Source of the DNA: Neurospora tetraspora
Taxonomy: Eukaryota; Ascomycota; Sordariomycetes; Sordariales; Sordariaceae
NCBI RefSeq assembly: GCF_033439725.1
Contig: NW_026944387.1
Span: 2,046,001 to 2,110,000 of the forward strand
DNA length: 64,000 nucleotides
Reading direction: 5' to 3'
Shown: positions 37,020 to 48,163 of the stretch, one piece after another
Position numbering within the stretch: the stretch's first letter is position 1
Layout of the letters: each line of letters starts with the position of its first letter
The notes under the pieces: generated by a model
What the model saw: only the letters and a program-made list of their open reading frames with translations
Databases searched by the model: none
What the model was told of the DNA's origin: nothing
Program-made: the position numbers and the translations under genes

Positions 37020-38080
37020 GGGTTTCTTTTCTTTGTTCTTTTACCTTGCTTTTTTTGCTTTACTAACTGCTGATTTGATTTCTTGTTAAAATGTGTTAAC
37101 AAAAACTATGTTGCTTAAGATTACCTCTAAGCTATCACTTTAGACTACGAAGATGCACACTCGTCTAGTACCAAGGCGAGCCCATCTGGTGCCCACGAAC
37201 GCCTTGGTCATCGGTCGGGCAACCAAAGCACCAACACCAATCGACCACTGAGTCGCCGCCTAAACCATGAAATGGATGAGTTTGAAGGTAGAAGAACTAC
37301 CGTAGTCGGCGAATACACATTGCCACTTATAGAAAAGCATCAACCGTTGTATCGTGGGCAGCAAATTCCTAGGAAGAAGTTGTTGAGGCAAGCAAGACCG
37401 CCAGGTTTCAGCCCGGTTGACAAGCTTCTCCGACTTCGTCTCTTCTGCACAAAATTCATGATAAGCATTTTGGATAATCCGGAGTCTCCTCCAAATCACA
37501 AAATATGAACAGATGGAATGTTTTACATTACGATAGATCATAGTGTCGTCGTTGAAGTCCCGGCATTTTCATTCAACCAACCCTAACCCGCGTGCTTGAG
37601 AATATTTACAACCCCTTTCTGGACCCCATTAGGCGCCATGACTGCCCCCGCTCTTATTTGTACAGCGCTGCACTTACAGTGCCTTCAGGCTCTTCTCTCA
37701 AACTCTCCCGCTGTGAACACAAGCCACGAAATTCATGATTGTCTGCACCAACATCCAACCAATGTTAATCAACACCAACGAACCGACTTAAAGGCCCGGT
37801 CAAGACCCAGCTGGATGATCAGCTACAGCCACTTACAGGATCAAACAGTTGTCCGCTAGCGGTTTAGAGCGTAACGGTGGGGTTTGGCCTGCAGGCCATT
37901 AACAGTGAGATGGTTGCAATGATGGCACTCACTCTTCCTCACCTCCGGCTTGATTCAGCTGAATGGCCTCAACGTTGAGAACTTGGGGTGAACAACACCA
38001 ACAAATCCTCTTTATACTACCCACAAGAACAGCCGGGATTCATCTTTCAACTTTCCCGTATCTTTCGTAAGCCCACAACA
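37020..38080. other. Intergenic region before the FAD oxidase
   Basis: No supported gene. Contains CCCTAACCC at 37581-37589 and a TTTATACT element at 38011-38018, about 70 bases before the oxidase ATG. Confidence 0.5.
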
Positions 38081-40016
38081 ATGGAGTCCCTCGCCCAGAA
38101 CCTGGACCATCTAACCATCACCTCCCACCCCCCCTCCTCATCATTCTCCTCCTCTTCCTCCTCCTCCATCCCCGCGTGGATCCCCTCATGCTTCGCCTCC
38201 AGAGCCAGAGCAGCAGCAGCCGCAGCCAATAACAAACATACAAACCAAGATGACGATGACCAAATGGACCTCGACCTCGACCTCGACCCAGCAGCCCTCC
38301 CCAAAAACACAGTCCTCCACAATCACTCCTCAGCTTCCCCCACTGAATTCACCGAAGCCGTTTGGGGCAACCGCGTCTTCAACCGCCGCCGTGACTACTC
38401 CCTCACCCCCCATGTGCACGCCGTCGTTGTCCGTCCGCGCTCTACAGTCGAAGTCATCGCCGCCGTAGAGTACGCCAAGGCCACAGGCAAGCGGGTGAGT
38501 GTGCGGAGCGGCGGGGGACATAGTTGGGCGGCGTGGAGCGTGAGGGGGAGCGGGGATGCGGTGTTGGTTGATTTATGTGAGTTGGGATTGCCGGAGGGAC
38601 TACCACCAAAAGCAACGACGGGTGATTATGAACATCATCATGGTGGGGGATATTACGGGGAGACGGAGGAGTTGTTGAGGGATGGGGCGGAAAGGGGACC
38701 GGCGGATGGATGTGTTTGGTATGATGAAGAGTCAGAAGTGGTGGCGTGTCCGCCGGCGATGACGGGACGGGAACTCAATGATTTTTTGGCGAGGAAGGGC
38801 GGAAGCTCAGGGAGGATGTTTGCAGGGGGAGATTGTCCTGATGTTGGGCTGGGAGGGTTTTTGTTGCAGGGGGGGATGGGGTGGAATTGTAAGGTGAGTT
38901 TGTTCTTTGAATTGGGATGTGGGTATGTTGTTGATGAAGCATCTATGAAGTAGAATAGGGGGGAGACTGTGTGGTGGGTATATGTTACTGACGTGAAGTT
39001 GGTGAGGAGAACACAGAACTGGGGCTGGGCATGTGAATCCGTCATCAGTATGGAAGTCGTGACAGCAGATGGTCAACACTTGCTCATCAACAAAGACTCC
39101 TACCCGGACCTCTTTTGGGCAGCACGCGGAGCAGGTCCCGGGTTCCCAGCCATCGTCACGCGGTTCTACCTCCTCACTCGGCCACTTCTGGAGATGTACC
39201 AAAGCCTGTACTTCTACCCTGTCTCACTCTTCAAGAAAGTCCTGCAATGGGAAATCAACGTATGTTATCCCCCCCTTCCCCTTCCTCACGTCACCTCTCT
39301 ACCAGTTGTTTCATCTACTCACATACCCCGTCCAGATCGCACCAACCTGCGACCCAGGCATGGAAATAGTCTGCGTCTCTTCCCACCTGCGCACCTCCTC
39401 CAACCCATGCAACCTCAAAGACTCAGACTACGACCCCGAACCCACCATCCTCGCCTCCTTCACCCTCTTCACCACCTCCCGCTCCTCCGCCCTCGCCGCC
39501 CTGCAACCCATCCACGACCTCCACCCGCCCGGCACCAAACACCTGATCTTCTGCCAACCTACTTCCCTCACGCAGGAGTACACCCAGCAGTTGTTGACCA
39601 ACCCGTTAGGGCAAAGGTATTGCTCTGATAACGCTTATATTTCTAATGATGATTTGTCGTCTTTCACCCCTTCTTCCTCCCCTTCCTCCCCTTCTGAGCA
39701 GCCTTCTGGGGCCGGATCCTCCTCATCCGGCTTTGCACACGAGGCTAGTACGGAATCTATATCAGTCCCCGACGTCCTCGAACAAGCTTTCACAACCTTA
39801 CCAACAGTCAAATCCTCCGCCCTCTGGTTCTCCATGACCCCCCGCTCCCGCTCCCGCTGCCCGCTCCTCGATCCCCAGGGAGAACCAATGGCCCCCTCGA
39901 TGCAGTCGGATCACTACTTTGCCGTTTACACCATCTGGTCGGACGCTCGAGATGACGAGCGGTGTACGAGGTGGGTTAGGGATATTTTTAGCGGGGTGGA
40001 AAAGTACGCCGTGTGA
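38081..40016 (+). CDS. FAD-linked oxidase, berberine-bridge-enzyme type, C-terminally truncated
   Basis: Flavin oxidoreductase of 578 residues as read, in three exons: 38081-38893, 39017-39259 and 39336-40016; introns are GTGAGT..CACAG and GTATGT..TCCAG. A low-complexity N-terminal part (poly-Ser, poly-Ala, LDLDLD) precedes the FAD domain. VRSGGGHSW near 145 holds the His for covalent FAD, and GGDCPDVGLGGFLLQGGMGWNCK at about 248-271 the expected Cys. NWGWACESV continues the substrate side after intron 1. A serine-rich insert (SSFTPSSSPSSPSEQ) interrupts the C-terminal half. The frame stops at 40014 just after VEKYAV, before the BBE domain that closes the active site. The missing tail is found one base out of frame in 40015-40179. 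Such enzymes act on alcohols, sugars or secondary metabolites; the substrate is unknown. As read the product is probably defective. Confidence 0.8.
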
Positions 40017-40179
40017 TGCGGACTTTAGGGTGAGGAGGGCGCGGTTTTGGAGTGATGAGTGTGCGAGAAAGCTGAAAGAGGTTAGGAGGAGGTGGGATGG
40101 GGAGGGGAGGATGGGGGGGTTTTGTGAAGACAGAAAGGCGGATGAGGAGGTTTTGGGGAATGGGGGTGGGTGGGTTTGA
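40015..40179 (+). pseudogene. Out-of-frame BBE-domain tail of the FAD oxidase
   Basis: Starting at GAT 40015 in another frame the sequence reads DADFRVRRARFWSDECAR, KLKEVRRRWDGEGRMGGF and then TGA at 40177-40179. This is the conserved end of fungal BBE-type oxidases. The short GTY(I/L)G-like segment usually found between EKYA and the DADF motif is absent, so a deletion of about 14 bases, or some other change with the same frame effect, is the simplest explanation. Confidence 0.65.
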
Positions 40180-40762
40180 GGCTTTGTGGGGTGATATAAT
40201 CTACTACGTATCTTGTTGAACCAGGGGTTCACTTAAAGGTAGGCAAGGTAGAAAGATAGAAGATGCGGGTATAGGGATTTGGGAGGAGATCTTGGGATAT
40301 AATAGGGTAGGATATCATTTCACACTGTTACCCCAACGGGGAATGACTGTTAGCAGGTTAGGTATCCAGCAAGCCAGCAATTCGTGCGGGGAGGATTGGA
40401 AAATCATCGATTGTATTGTGGCCTTCAGCAGGAAAACTAAGGTAGGTAGGCATCTGTGAAAAGCCCCAAGGGCTATCACCCTTCCAGAAATGCATCTGTG
40501 AAATCAGCCAGGGCATCTGAGAAGCAGATGAAGGCATTACTGACCGGTAGAAAGGCCAGTGTAAAAAGGAAAGAAAAATCGCAAGCCCGTTACCCCCTCC
40601 TCCTTCAGCCGGTAGAGGTAGTTAGAGACCTTGTTAAAACATGAAAAAGGATATCGACCACCAACGCCTACCCCAACACCAAACATGCATATCGCTCCAG
40701 GGTAAAGACATCGCAAGTTCACTTGAACTGGTTCAGCCCCGTCCTCCAGCGTCTCACCGACC
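40180..40762. other. Convergent spacer between FAD oxidase and F-box-like gene
   Basis: It lies between two convergent 3' ends. GGTAGGTAGG occurs at 40441-40450. No gene seen. Confidence 0.5.
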
Positions 40763-43592
40763 TCAAACCGAATCAACCATCTCGACATCGCTATCATCCG
40801 CTCCTTCATAGCCACTATCCTGACCCTCTCTGTCATTCCCATTCTCGTCACCCTTCTCCTCCTCGATCGTCATCAACTCCCCATCTCCATGTCCACTTCC
40901 ACTTCCACCACTTGTCCCATGCTCATCATCTTCAGCGTGTTCGTCATCCTCATCAGCATTCGTCAAATCAACACTATCCCTCTCACTTGTACCTCCCGAC
41001 TGCCTCTGTCTCTGCCTCTGGCTGACAAACAACCCTGAAGACCCCGATGATCCCGAACTCCCTGACCTTACCGACAACCGTGCCAATGATCGTCCACAAC
41101 TAGAAGCCGTCCCCGCTCGACTCCCACTTCCACTCCCACCCCCATTCGCACTTGCGAACGACCCAGCCCTGGAAACCGACCTGGAAACCGACCTAGACAT
41201 TGACATAGACATCGACATAGAACCCCTCCTCGAAGCAGCCACACCTGCAGCCGCAGACTCCAAAGCAGCTGCGTTGTTAGGAGGCAGGTACCTAGCCCCC
41301 GCCGCCGACGCTGGTTGGATGTTAAGCAACGAAGCGAAGCTTGGGGGACCTAAGAATGGAAGGTTCGCTGGGACGGAGATGCCTCTGTCCATGAGACTGG
41401 GAGTCATGAAACCCATGGGGGTTAGGGAGTGGAGGCGGACGGGGACGGAGGCGGTGGTGCTTGGGGCCTGGTGATGATGGTGGTTGTGGTGGTGGTCGCC
41501 GTCGTCGGCGTCGTCGTCGATGAGCATCGGGGTTGCTGCGTCGCCTGTGCTGCTGCTGCCGTGGCGGCTGCGGCTGGGGTCGCGGTGGTGATGGTGATGG
41601 TTGTGATTGTGTTGGCTGACAAAGAGGCTATCCTCCTCTGAGTCGGACTCTGAATCAGATAAGAGTTCGATTAAGATACTACCGGCCGCGCTTCCGGTAT
41701 GTGGTGAGTCGGTCTCTGTGTCAGAATCGGAATCACTGAGATCGATGGCATCGGCAATGGATCCTCCCGCGGCACTCATGGCCATGCCTTGGGAATCATC
41801 CGAATCCGAATCCGAGTCGGAGGAACCGGATGACATTGAGGTGTCATGGTCGACGGGTATACTCGGGGACGGTGTAGGGTTGCTGCGCGCTGCGTTGACG
41901 TTGACGTTGGCGAAACAACCTCCACGACCTCTGCCGGAGGCACCTTGACCTCCACGGCCTCTGCTCGCGTTTCCCCTGGCAACCTGACCACGTCGGGCGG
42001 CAGCAGCTTTTCCCCGGTCCCCTCGTCCCCGAATTGCCGGACCTCCACGACCATGATGCGGTCCACCAGAAGAACTTGAGCTCGAAGAACTCGAGCTTCC
42101 CGAATTCGAAGAATGCCCCTGTCTTGGACCACTACTAGCACTCATACGCGACAAGATGTCAGCATCATGAGGGAACCCATCCTGTCTTAACTGGTCATAC
42201 GACCGTATGCCACCATTGTCGATATAAAAGCTTTTGACCAGCTCCCAATCTGCCCGGCCGGGGTTCCAAGCCTCTTGCTGGTGGTCATTGTTACTGAAAA
42301 GAGGCTGCAGATTCTCTAGCTTTGAGCTTTCCCGACGGCTGGCCACTTTCTGCATAGTAGCAGTATTCGTAACGTCCTCCACGAATGACCAGTCCGCCAC
42401 GGGCTCACGGGTAGCAGTCCCAGATATGATAGCCTTGTGAAGGTCGTAAAACCGAATCCATTCCAGGCCGCGGAGGGCATAGATGAAGTCTATGCCCTGA
42501 ATGCAGCGGAGAGCGCGAAGTTTGCGCTGGTTAGGCTGGCCAGCCGTTTTGCCGTCCATGAACTCCTTGATAGCCCGGGTTTCATATCGGCGACGGCTGT
42601 AATGGCTGCTGCTTTCGTCGACGTGGATCACCAGGGTCCTAAGACGATGACAGTCCGGCAGAAAGCTGAGGGGGAAGGTCCGCCGGGAGTAAGGGATACG
42701 GCCCTTTTCGTCCAAAGGAACGGTCAGGTATTGATTACCGGTTAAGGTAATTTCGAGGTGCTGGAGGCGGTCGACGCGGGCCGGACCAATCCCTTGACAG
42801 AAGCGGAGGAACTCGCCGAGGCTGGAGAAGGCGAAGGTGTTGAGGCCGTAGAAGCAGTGAATGCCGATGAAGTAGAAGCGACGGCAGACGAGGAGGATGC
42901 GGAGGAGGGAGTTGGGGGGTTGGCCGCTGTGAGTGATACTGCAGTTTCGCTCTCCATAGAAAAAGGTGTGTTTGAGGCCACTTCGTTTTCTGAGGGCCGC
43001 TTCCTCGGGGAAATCCTCGTTTGGGACGAAGGGGTCTAGTCGGGAAATGGCGTGGATGAGGTTTCCCTCTTTGTATAACCAGAGTCTAAAGATTCTGGCT
43101 TGGACTTCAACCGGGAGGGCGTTGAAGTTGAACTGTCTGTTGTCGACGGGTCCAAGTAGGTCCGGAACCGCCGCATCTCCTTCCTCTGGCGTGACGAATT
43201 TGATGTCTGGATGGTGCCATTTGACATTGACGCTCATATTCTCCTCCTTGTTACATTGTCTGCATACCTCATCCCATGACGGGTCTCCGGTTAGCAGGTA
43301 TTGGCGTAACATTCGTGGCCAGGTCTAGCTGATGTCAGTCCCTTTTCTCAGTGGGTAAGTTGTCTTTGATGATACATACTCTTTGGGTGTGCTTTGAAGA
43401 CCTTGCCCGCAACCGTGCAATTTCTGCCCGTAACTCGGTATTCTCTGTTTCGAGGGCAGCCTTTTCTGCTCGGAGAGTGTTGTTCAGGCCTTCCAGAATG
43501 CCACGATCGCGGGTACACTGCGAGTTCGTACAGTGGCCTTCTTGATCTGGCACATCTCCATTGAGAGTGGGCGGTGGCGTGAGGTTGTCCAT
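40763..43592 (-). CDS. Coiled-coil, F-box-like protein with RGG box and several SUMO-interacting-type motifs
   Basis: Predicted 924 residues, exons 43592-43380 and 43324-40763, intron GTATGT..GCTAG (55 bases, branch CTGAC). Residues 20-65 form a leucine-zipper-like coiled coil (LRAEKAALETENTELRAEIARLRAR). At about 135-165 FNFNALPVEVQARIFRLWLY resembles an F-box or the fungal 2EXR domain, followed by leucine-rich segments with patterns LQHLEITL and LRTLVIHV. About 486-542 is an Arg-Gly-rich RGG box (RGRGDRGK, SRGRGGQGASGRGRGG). The C-terminal third is acidic and Ser-rich, with motifs like SUMO-interacting motifs: AIDLSDSDSD near 599, ILIELLSDSESD near 619, MLIDDDADD near 672 and SVDLTNADEDDE near 859, plus His-rich stretches. 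Function unknown. The combination suggests a nuclear ubiquitin- or SUMO-linked factor, which is inference. Confidence 0.8.
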
Positions 43593-45652
43593 GTTCTGCT
43601 ATCTCCTGTCTCTGCAGATGTCTCAATGAGGGAGAAGGAATTCGATCAGTTGAGTGTCAACCGGCGCTGAGCAAGACGATACTCGGCTAACCAGTGATGC
43701 ATGAGTGAGTGACCGTGTGTGCCCGCTGTGATTGAGTGAGGCCGGATGGCGTGTGAAAAGTGAGTTGAAAGAGATATGATATGCTGAGACAAGTTTGGAT
43801 GTCCGGCGAAGGAGATGATATAGGAAAGGATATGAGAGAAGATAACAGCAGAGAATGAGGCCGTGATCCAACCAGCCTACCTGAGGCTTGTTGGAGATAT
43901 CGTTCACGTTTGTCAAAACCTAGGGCAAGGAGAAGAATATTGTAAGCCGGAAGGAGAGAAGTAGAAGCCTTCTTGTAGTGGCAGAACCCTGAGCTGCGAG
44001 AGGCGTACGAGTGTTGACGATGAGCAGAGGGAGGAGGCTACTGGCTCCCGTCACGGAGGTAGATATGGAAGATTTAGTTTGATGGAAGCCGAAGTGGGTT
44101 ATCGGATGAGTCTGTTGGTATCGAAAAGGATGAAAAGGGAACACATGGGCATCAAGTGGATGAGTAGAGGCGAGGAAGGACTGAAGATTGGGGGTTATTT
44201 CCGGTGGTTCTCGTGGGAAACAAGCAGGTAGTCTGTTGGACTGAAATGTGGCATTACTGGAACCACTGGACCGACTTGGTGGAGGAGAGACTGCGAGAAG
44301 ATAGCGATAGCGTTAAACCGGCGGAAACATGGTCTGTAGATGTAAGTAGCATGTTCAACCGAGATATCTTGGACAGGGCCCTCTCAAGCTGGGTCTTCCT
44401 CGAACTGAGGTTTCTTGGACTTTTACCCCAAGAACAGGGTCCTGTTTAGGCAGGATAAGTTCAGTCCCATATTTGGACCGTTTGCGTGAGTGACTCCGGT
44501 GCGAGTAAATGATGCCAACAGGAAGTATCACTTGGCCAAGGGTCGCGGGATTAGAGGAAGATTGTATATTGGATTCAGATGAAAACGGTTCGGCGAGATG
44601 GGTCGTTGCCGGGGCGAAAGCGGAGGACTTGTTTACTATGGCGAAGGCAAACACAGGCTGGGAGACGGTGAATGTCACAGGTAATATCCTCCTGACGCTG
44701 CGAGTGATGTTGTCGTTGACTCGGCTTTGCTGGCACTTGGCGGGGACGTAATGGAGGCGGATTCCCAACCATGAGCAAGCACTCTTCCGTTCAACACATT
44801 TCGAATCTCGAAGTTTTTCTGATTCCAACGTCCATTGCACTGATAACACAGATTTCTCGACACAATCAGAAATTGGATGATGATTATAATTCGCATCTTT
44901 CGGATGTCGTTGATGATTGTAGGTAAGCTGAAAGTATCCGCCGTCCTTTGCGCCTGGAGATGATCAGATGCAGAAAGAGAGCCGACAGACGGCCTATATG
45001 AAGGTTAAGAGACATGGAACGCAGAGAGTTGGTCGGTGGTAAGAAGCTCCAACAGGAGAAGCAGAAACTGCCGCACACCGTCTTCTGGCACCGGCACGGC
45101 ACCGGCTCGGCAAGCGGGCGAATGTCCAGACGGCAGGACCTTCGCCCATATGAGCCCCAAGCTCGCCAAGCGGTATGGTGTGCGGGAGCCAGAAAACACT
45201 TCAGATGCGCGGTATAGGTTGTACAGTTTTCGTAGGTTGCAGCTGGTCTCGAGTTCAACTCCAGGCTTGGGCGGCCGAGCTTTTTGACTTTTTGGCCTTT
45301 CTTTCGAAACCCTTCCTTCCATCCCAGACTGTGCTTTCGCTAGTTTCGGATCGTCCTCTCTTTCGGCCAACTGAATTTGCTTGCACCTTCTAGTGCGTCT
45401 TCGTTGATGCCATCGCCGTCGATCGTATTAGTCGAGCCGATCCTATCCGCCCTCAACTTTCCTCCTGTTGCTCAACCAAATCATTGTCGCGGTTCCAAAT
45501 CCCGTCTTCCTAGACTTCCCAATCCCATGTCTAAACAGACAGAACTCCCATAACGCCTTTCTTCCACCCAAGCAAGCCCAACAATAATACAGTCTGTCTT
45601 TCTTGTACACCCGCATACGGTGCGGTCATGGCGGTTGTTGACCATCCAAAGT
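43593..45652. other. Intergenic region upstream of the F-box-like gene
   Basis: A 2 kb spacer. The open frames on either strand (up to about 160 codons) are unconserved in look, overlap, and lack start context or splicing partners. The left part must hold the promoter of the F-box-like gene and the right part the 3' end of FMC1. Confidence 0.5.
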
Positions 45653-46006
45653 TTACTTCTCCTCCTCACCATCCTTAAACTCCTTAGGCAAGTCCATGCC
45701 CACCCTCTTAGCCGTCAACCTAACCCTCGTCTCCTCGTCCATGCCCATGCCGGGGTTGTAGCGCTCCAACAGAGTGACGTATTCCCGCTGTGCCTGGAGG
45801 TAGGCAAGGAGCTGCTCGGCTTCGGCGATGGAGGGCTTGTGAAGGGGCGTGGCAACGGCGGCGGAAGCGGGAGCGGCGGCGGAAGAGACAAAGTCGCGGA
45901 GGCGCTGGTGGAGAGGGGCGCGCGGGGTGGTGAGGAAGGGCCGGGGAGGGAGCTCGCGGAGGAAGGCGCGGTAGAGATGGAGGATGTTGGTCTTTGCGGC
46001 AGACAT
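45653..46006 (-). CDS. fmc1: FMC1, mitochondrial ATP synthase assembly factor (LYR family)
   Basis: Small mitochondrial protein of 117 residues that assists assembly of the F1 sector, acting with Atp12 at elevated temperature in yeast. I chose the ATG at 46006 (MSAAKTNILHLYRAF); the frame runs farther upstream but has no ATG there. The LYR motif (HLYRAFLRELP) is near residue 10. The conserved C-terminal FMC1 block AQREYVTLLERYNPGMGMDE, then RLTAKRVGMDLP, is complete. A low-complexity Ala segment (VSSAAAPASAAVATP) separates the two. Length fits the family (yeast 155, many fungi 110-130). It is transcribed divergently from the EngB-type GTPase with 358 bases between the ATGs, so the two mitochondrial genes may share a promoter. 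Confidence 0.88.
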   Translation of the reverse strand: MSAAKTNILHLYRAFLRELPPRPFLTTPRAPLHQRLRDFVSSAAAPASAAVATPLHKPSIAEAEQLLAYLQAQREYVTLLERYNPGMGMDEETRVRLTAKRVGMDLPKEFKDGEEEK

Positions 46007-46364
46007 TTTGGCGCTTTGGTTTGGTTGGGTGACGATGTGGTGGGTGGTGGGAGATCGGAGAGTTTGCGACGGCACGGTGCGGATGTGGACTGGTTTAATG
46101 TTAACGATTGCGGATCGAAGATGAGGTCAGTTTGGACTTGTGCTCAGCTCCTTCTAGCTCTCCTACAACCCCAACCCTGAAGACCAGATGCTTATCGATA
46201 AGATAAGAAGTCCTCGCGGCAGGCAAAACTGGTGTTATCGGGAGTTTAGTATGGCATATCAATTACAGAAAGTCGGATGAAATCTGCGACTCTCTCCCAT
46301 CACTGCTGTCTTGTTGCGCCAGACAAGATCCCGACAACCCCAATCGTCGGCAGAATACTCCGAT
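46007..46364. promoter_or_regulatory. Shared divergent promoter region of fmc1 and the EngB-type GTPase
   Basis: The 358 bases between the two ATGs must hold both promoters and both leaders. No clear TATA box. Both products are predicted to be mitochondrial. Confidence 0.4.
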
Positions 46365-47954
46365 ATGACGAACCAAAGGGCAGTGGCCAGTATTTTGGCC
46401 ATGCCACCCAACCTAAGATGTCTAGTCCTCCGACAACTCGCAGCCTCTCGACCCGTCGCAGTTGCTGCTCCGATCTCCTCCATCCGTCCCTTCAGCTCCA
46501 CGACAGCGAGCCCAGCACGACAACGCTTGTCGATACGATCTACATCACGACCTCAGACAACACAGACAAATAAGCCCAAGGAAAAACAATCGGAGAAGCC
46601 CAAAGAGAGACAACCTGAAAAGCCCAAGCCGAAACAACAGGAGAAGCCCAAAGAAAGACGATCGGAGAAGCCGAAAGCGAAGCAACCCGAGAAGCCAAGA
46701 GTGAGGCAACCAGAAAATCCCAAGCCGAAACAACAGGAGAAACCCAAGGAGAAACAGCCAGAGAAGCCCAAAGATACACAAGCCGAGAAACCCAAAGAAA
46801 CCCCCAAGAAAGTCAAAAAGACAGGCCCAGTCGAGAAAGCGCCCTCCTCCTTCTCCTTCCTCCCACCCCCCTCCAACGACCCCAACCAGCGCGCCCTCCC
46901 CGCTCCCGCCCCGACCGCCAACTCCCTCTTTGCCGCCACCCACATCTTCACCTGCCAAAAGCCGTACTTCATGTACGCCGCCCCTCGCTTCCTCAACTTC
47001 CCCGTCAACACGCACGTCCCGGAAGTGTGCATCCTAGGCCGCTCCAACGTGGGCAAGTCGACTTTAATCAACGCCCTTTCAGGCGCCGCCGGCGCCGCCG
47101 CCGGTCGCGCGCACGGTCTCGAAGCGCGCCGGGCCGGCCGGGCCATCACGTCGGCGCACGCGGGAAGCACCAAGACGATGAACGCGTACGGGTTCGGCCC
47201 GCCGCCGAAGGTGGCGCCGCCCAAGAAGGAGGCGGAGCCGGAGGCTGGGGATGAGGGCGGCAAGATTAAAAGCAGGTCGGAGAAGAGGGAGGAGAAGAAC
47301 AAGTTTAGTAAGGAGAGGAAGCCGACGAATCAGTTGATTCTGGTGGATATGCCCGGTTACGGGTTTAATTCGCAGGCGGAGTGGGGCAAGGAGATTACCA
47401 AGTATCTGGAGAAGAGGAGGATGTTGAAGGGGGCGGTGGTGCTGATTGATTCGGTGGCGGGGGTCAAGAAGGATGATAGGGCGGTGTTGGGTATGTTGAG
47501 GGATGCGGGGGTTAGGACGACGGTTGTCTTGACCAAGGCGGATAAGATTGAGTCGATGGAGGAGTATCGCCAGGGCCAAGGGAAGGAGAGGGAAAAGGGG
47601 TCGATTGGGGATATGTGTGTTAAGGTGTGGGAGGAGCTGAGGAAGATTGAGGAGGAGAGTTTGACGTGGGTGGAGGGTAAGGGGTGGGAGAGGGAGCTGT
47701 GGGTTACAGGCGCGGGTGACCCGAGGAATGCCGGGTTGGGTATTGCAGGCGCACGACTGGCGATTGCGAAGATGGCCGGTTTGGTTAGGGACGAGCGGGC
47801 GCTGGAGGATGAGGAGGCGCCGGAGCTGGGAAGTGTGGTGAACAAGCCGGCGCCGACGGTGAGCAAGATCATACCGTTTGATCAAATTGTGTGGGCAACG
47901 CCGCATCAGGGGACAGCGGGGTCTAAGGGAGGCCGGGAGAAAGCGTCGTTCTAG
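46365..47954 (+). CDS. EngB/YihA-type GTPase, probably mitochondrial (Mrx8-like)
   Basis: Single-exon GTPase of 529 residues. Two ATGs are possible, 46365 and 46401 (MPPNLRCLVLRQLAASRPV); from either one the N-terminus is rich in Arg, Ser and Ala and suits mitochondrial import. Residues 71-142 are nine eight-residue repeats of the form PKxKQxEK. The TRAFAC GTPase domain follows: G1 GRSNVGKS near 225-232, G3 DMPGYG near 328 and G4 TKAD near 390. Between G1 and G3 lies an insert of about 100 residues, including a highly charged part (KKEAEPEAGDEGGK, SRSEKREEKNKFSKERK), roughly twice the bacterial spacing. EngB proteins act in large ribosomal subunit assembly, and yeast Mrx8 is linked to the mitochondrial expression machinery, so a mitoribosome role is a sound inference. 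Convergent with swf1, with 209 bases between stops. Confidence 0.88.
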   Translation: MTNQRAVASILAMPPNLRCLVLRQLAASRPVAVAAPISSIRPFSSTTASPARQRLSIRSTSRPQTTQTNKPKEKQSEKPKERQPEKPKPKQQEKPKERRSEKPKAKQPEKPRVRQPENPKPKQQEKPKEKQPEKPKDTQAEKPKETPKKVKKTGPVEKAPSSFSFLPPPSNDPNQRALPAPAPTANSLFAATHIFTCQKPYFMYAAPRFLNFPVNTHVPEVCILGRSNVGKSTLINALSGAAGAAAGRAHGLEARRAGRAITSAHAGSTKTMNAYGFGPPPKVAPPKKEAEPEAGDEGGKIKSRSEKREEKNKFSKERKPTNQLILVDMPGYGFNSQAEWGKEITKYLEKRRMLKGAVVLIDSVAGVKKDDRAVLGMLRDAGVRTTVVLTKADKIESMEEYRQGQGKEREKGSIGDMCVKVWEELRKIEEESLTWVEGKGWERELWVTGAGDPRNAGLGIAGARLAIAKMAGLVRDERALEDEEAPELGSVVNKPAPTVSKIIPFDQIVWATPHQGTAGSKGGREKASF

Positions 47955-48163
47955 GTATGAACGATTGGATGTCAGTTGGAAAGTCACTGTATTATTTATG
48001 TACCATTTGAAGCAATGCCAATAGACTTGATACCCCTTGGAACGTGGAAACCTGGAGAAACCCATCGCAGAGCTCCGTCACTTGGAGGAAGACTGATTCT
48101 ATACGTTCCAACATCTAACTACTCTCAAGACATCTATGGGTATCCCAAATCTCAAACCATCAT

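Noticed and set aside
20410-40179. A secondary-metabolite gene cluster containing the P450 and FAD oxidase
   Set aside because: The two genes are about 16 kb apart, separated by housekeeping genes such as aha1, and no backbone synthase or cluster regulator is present.
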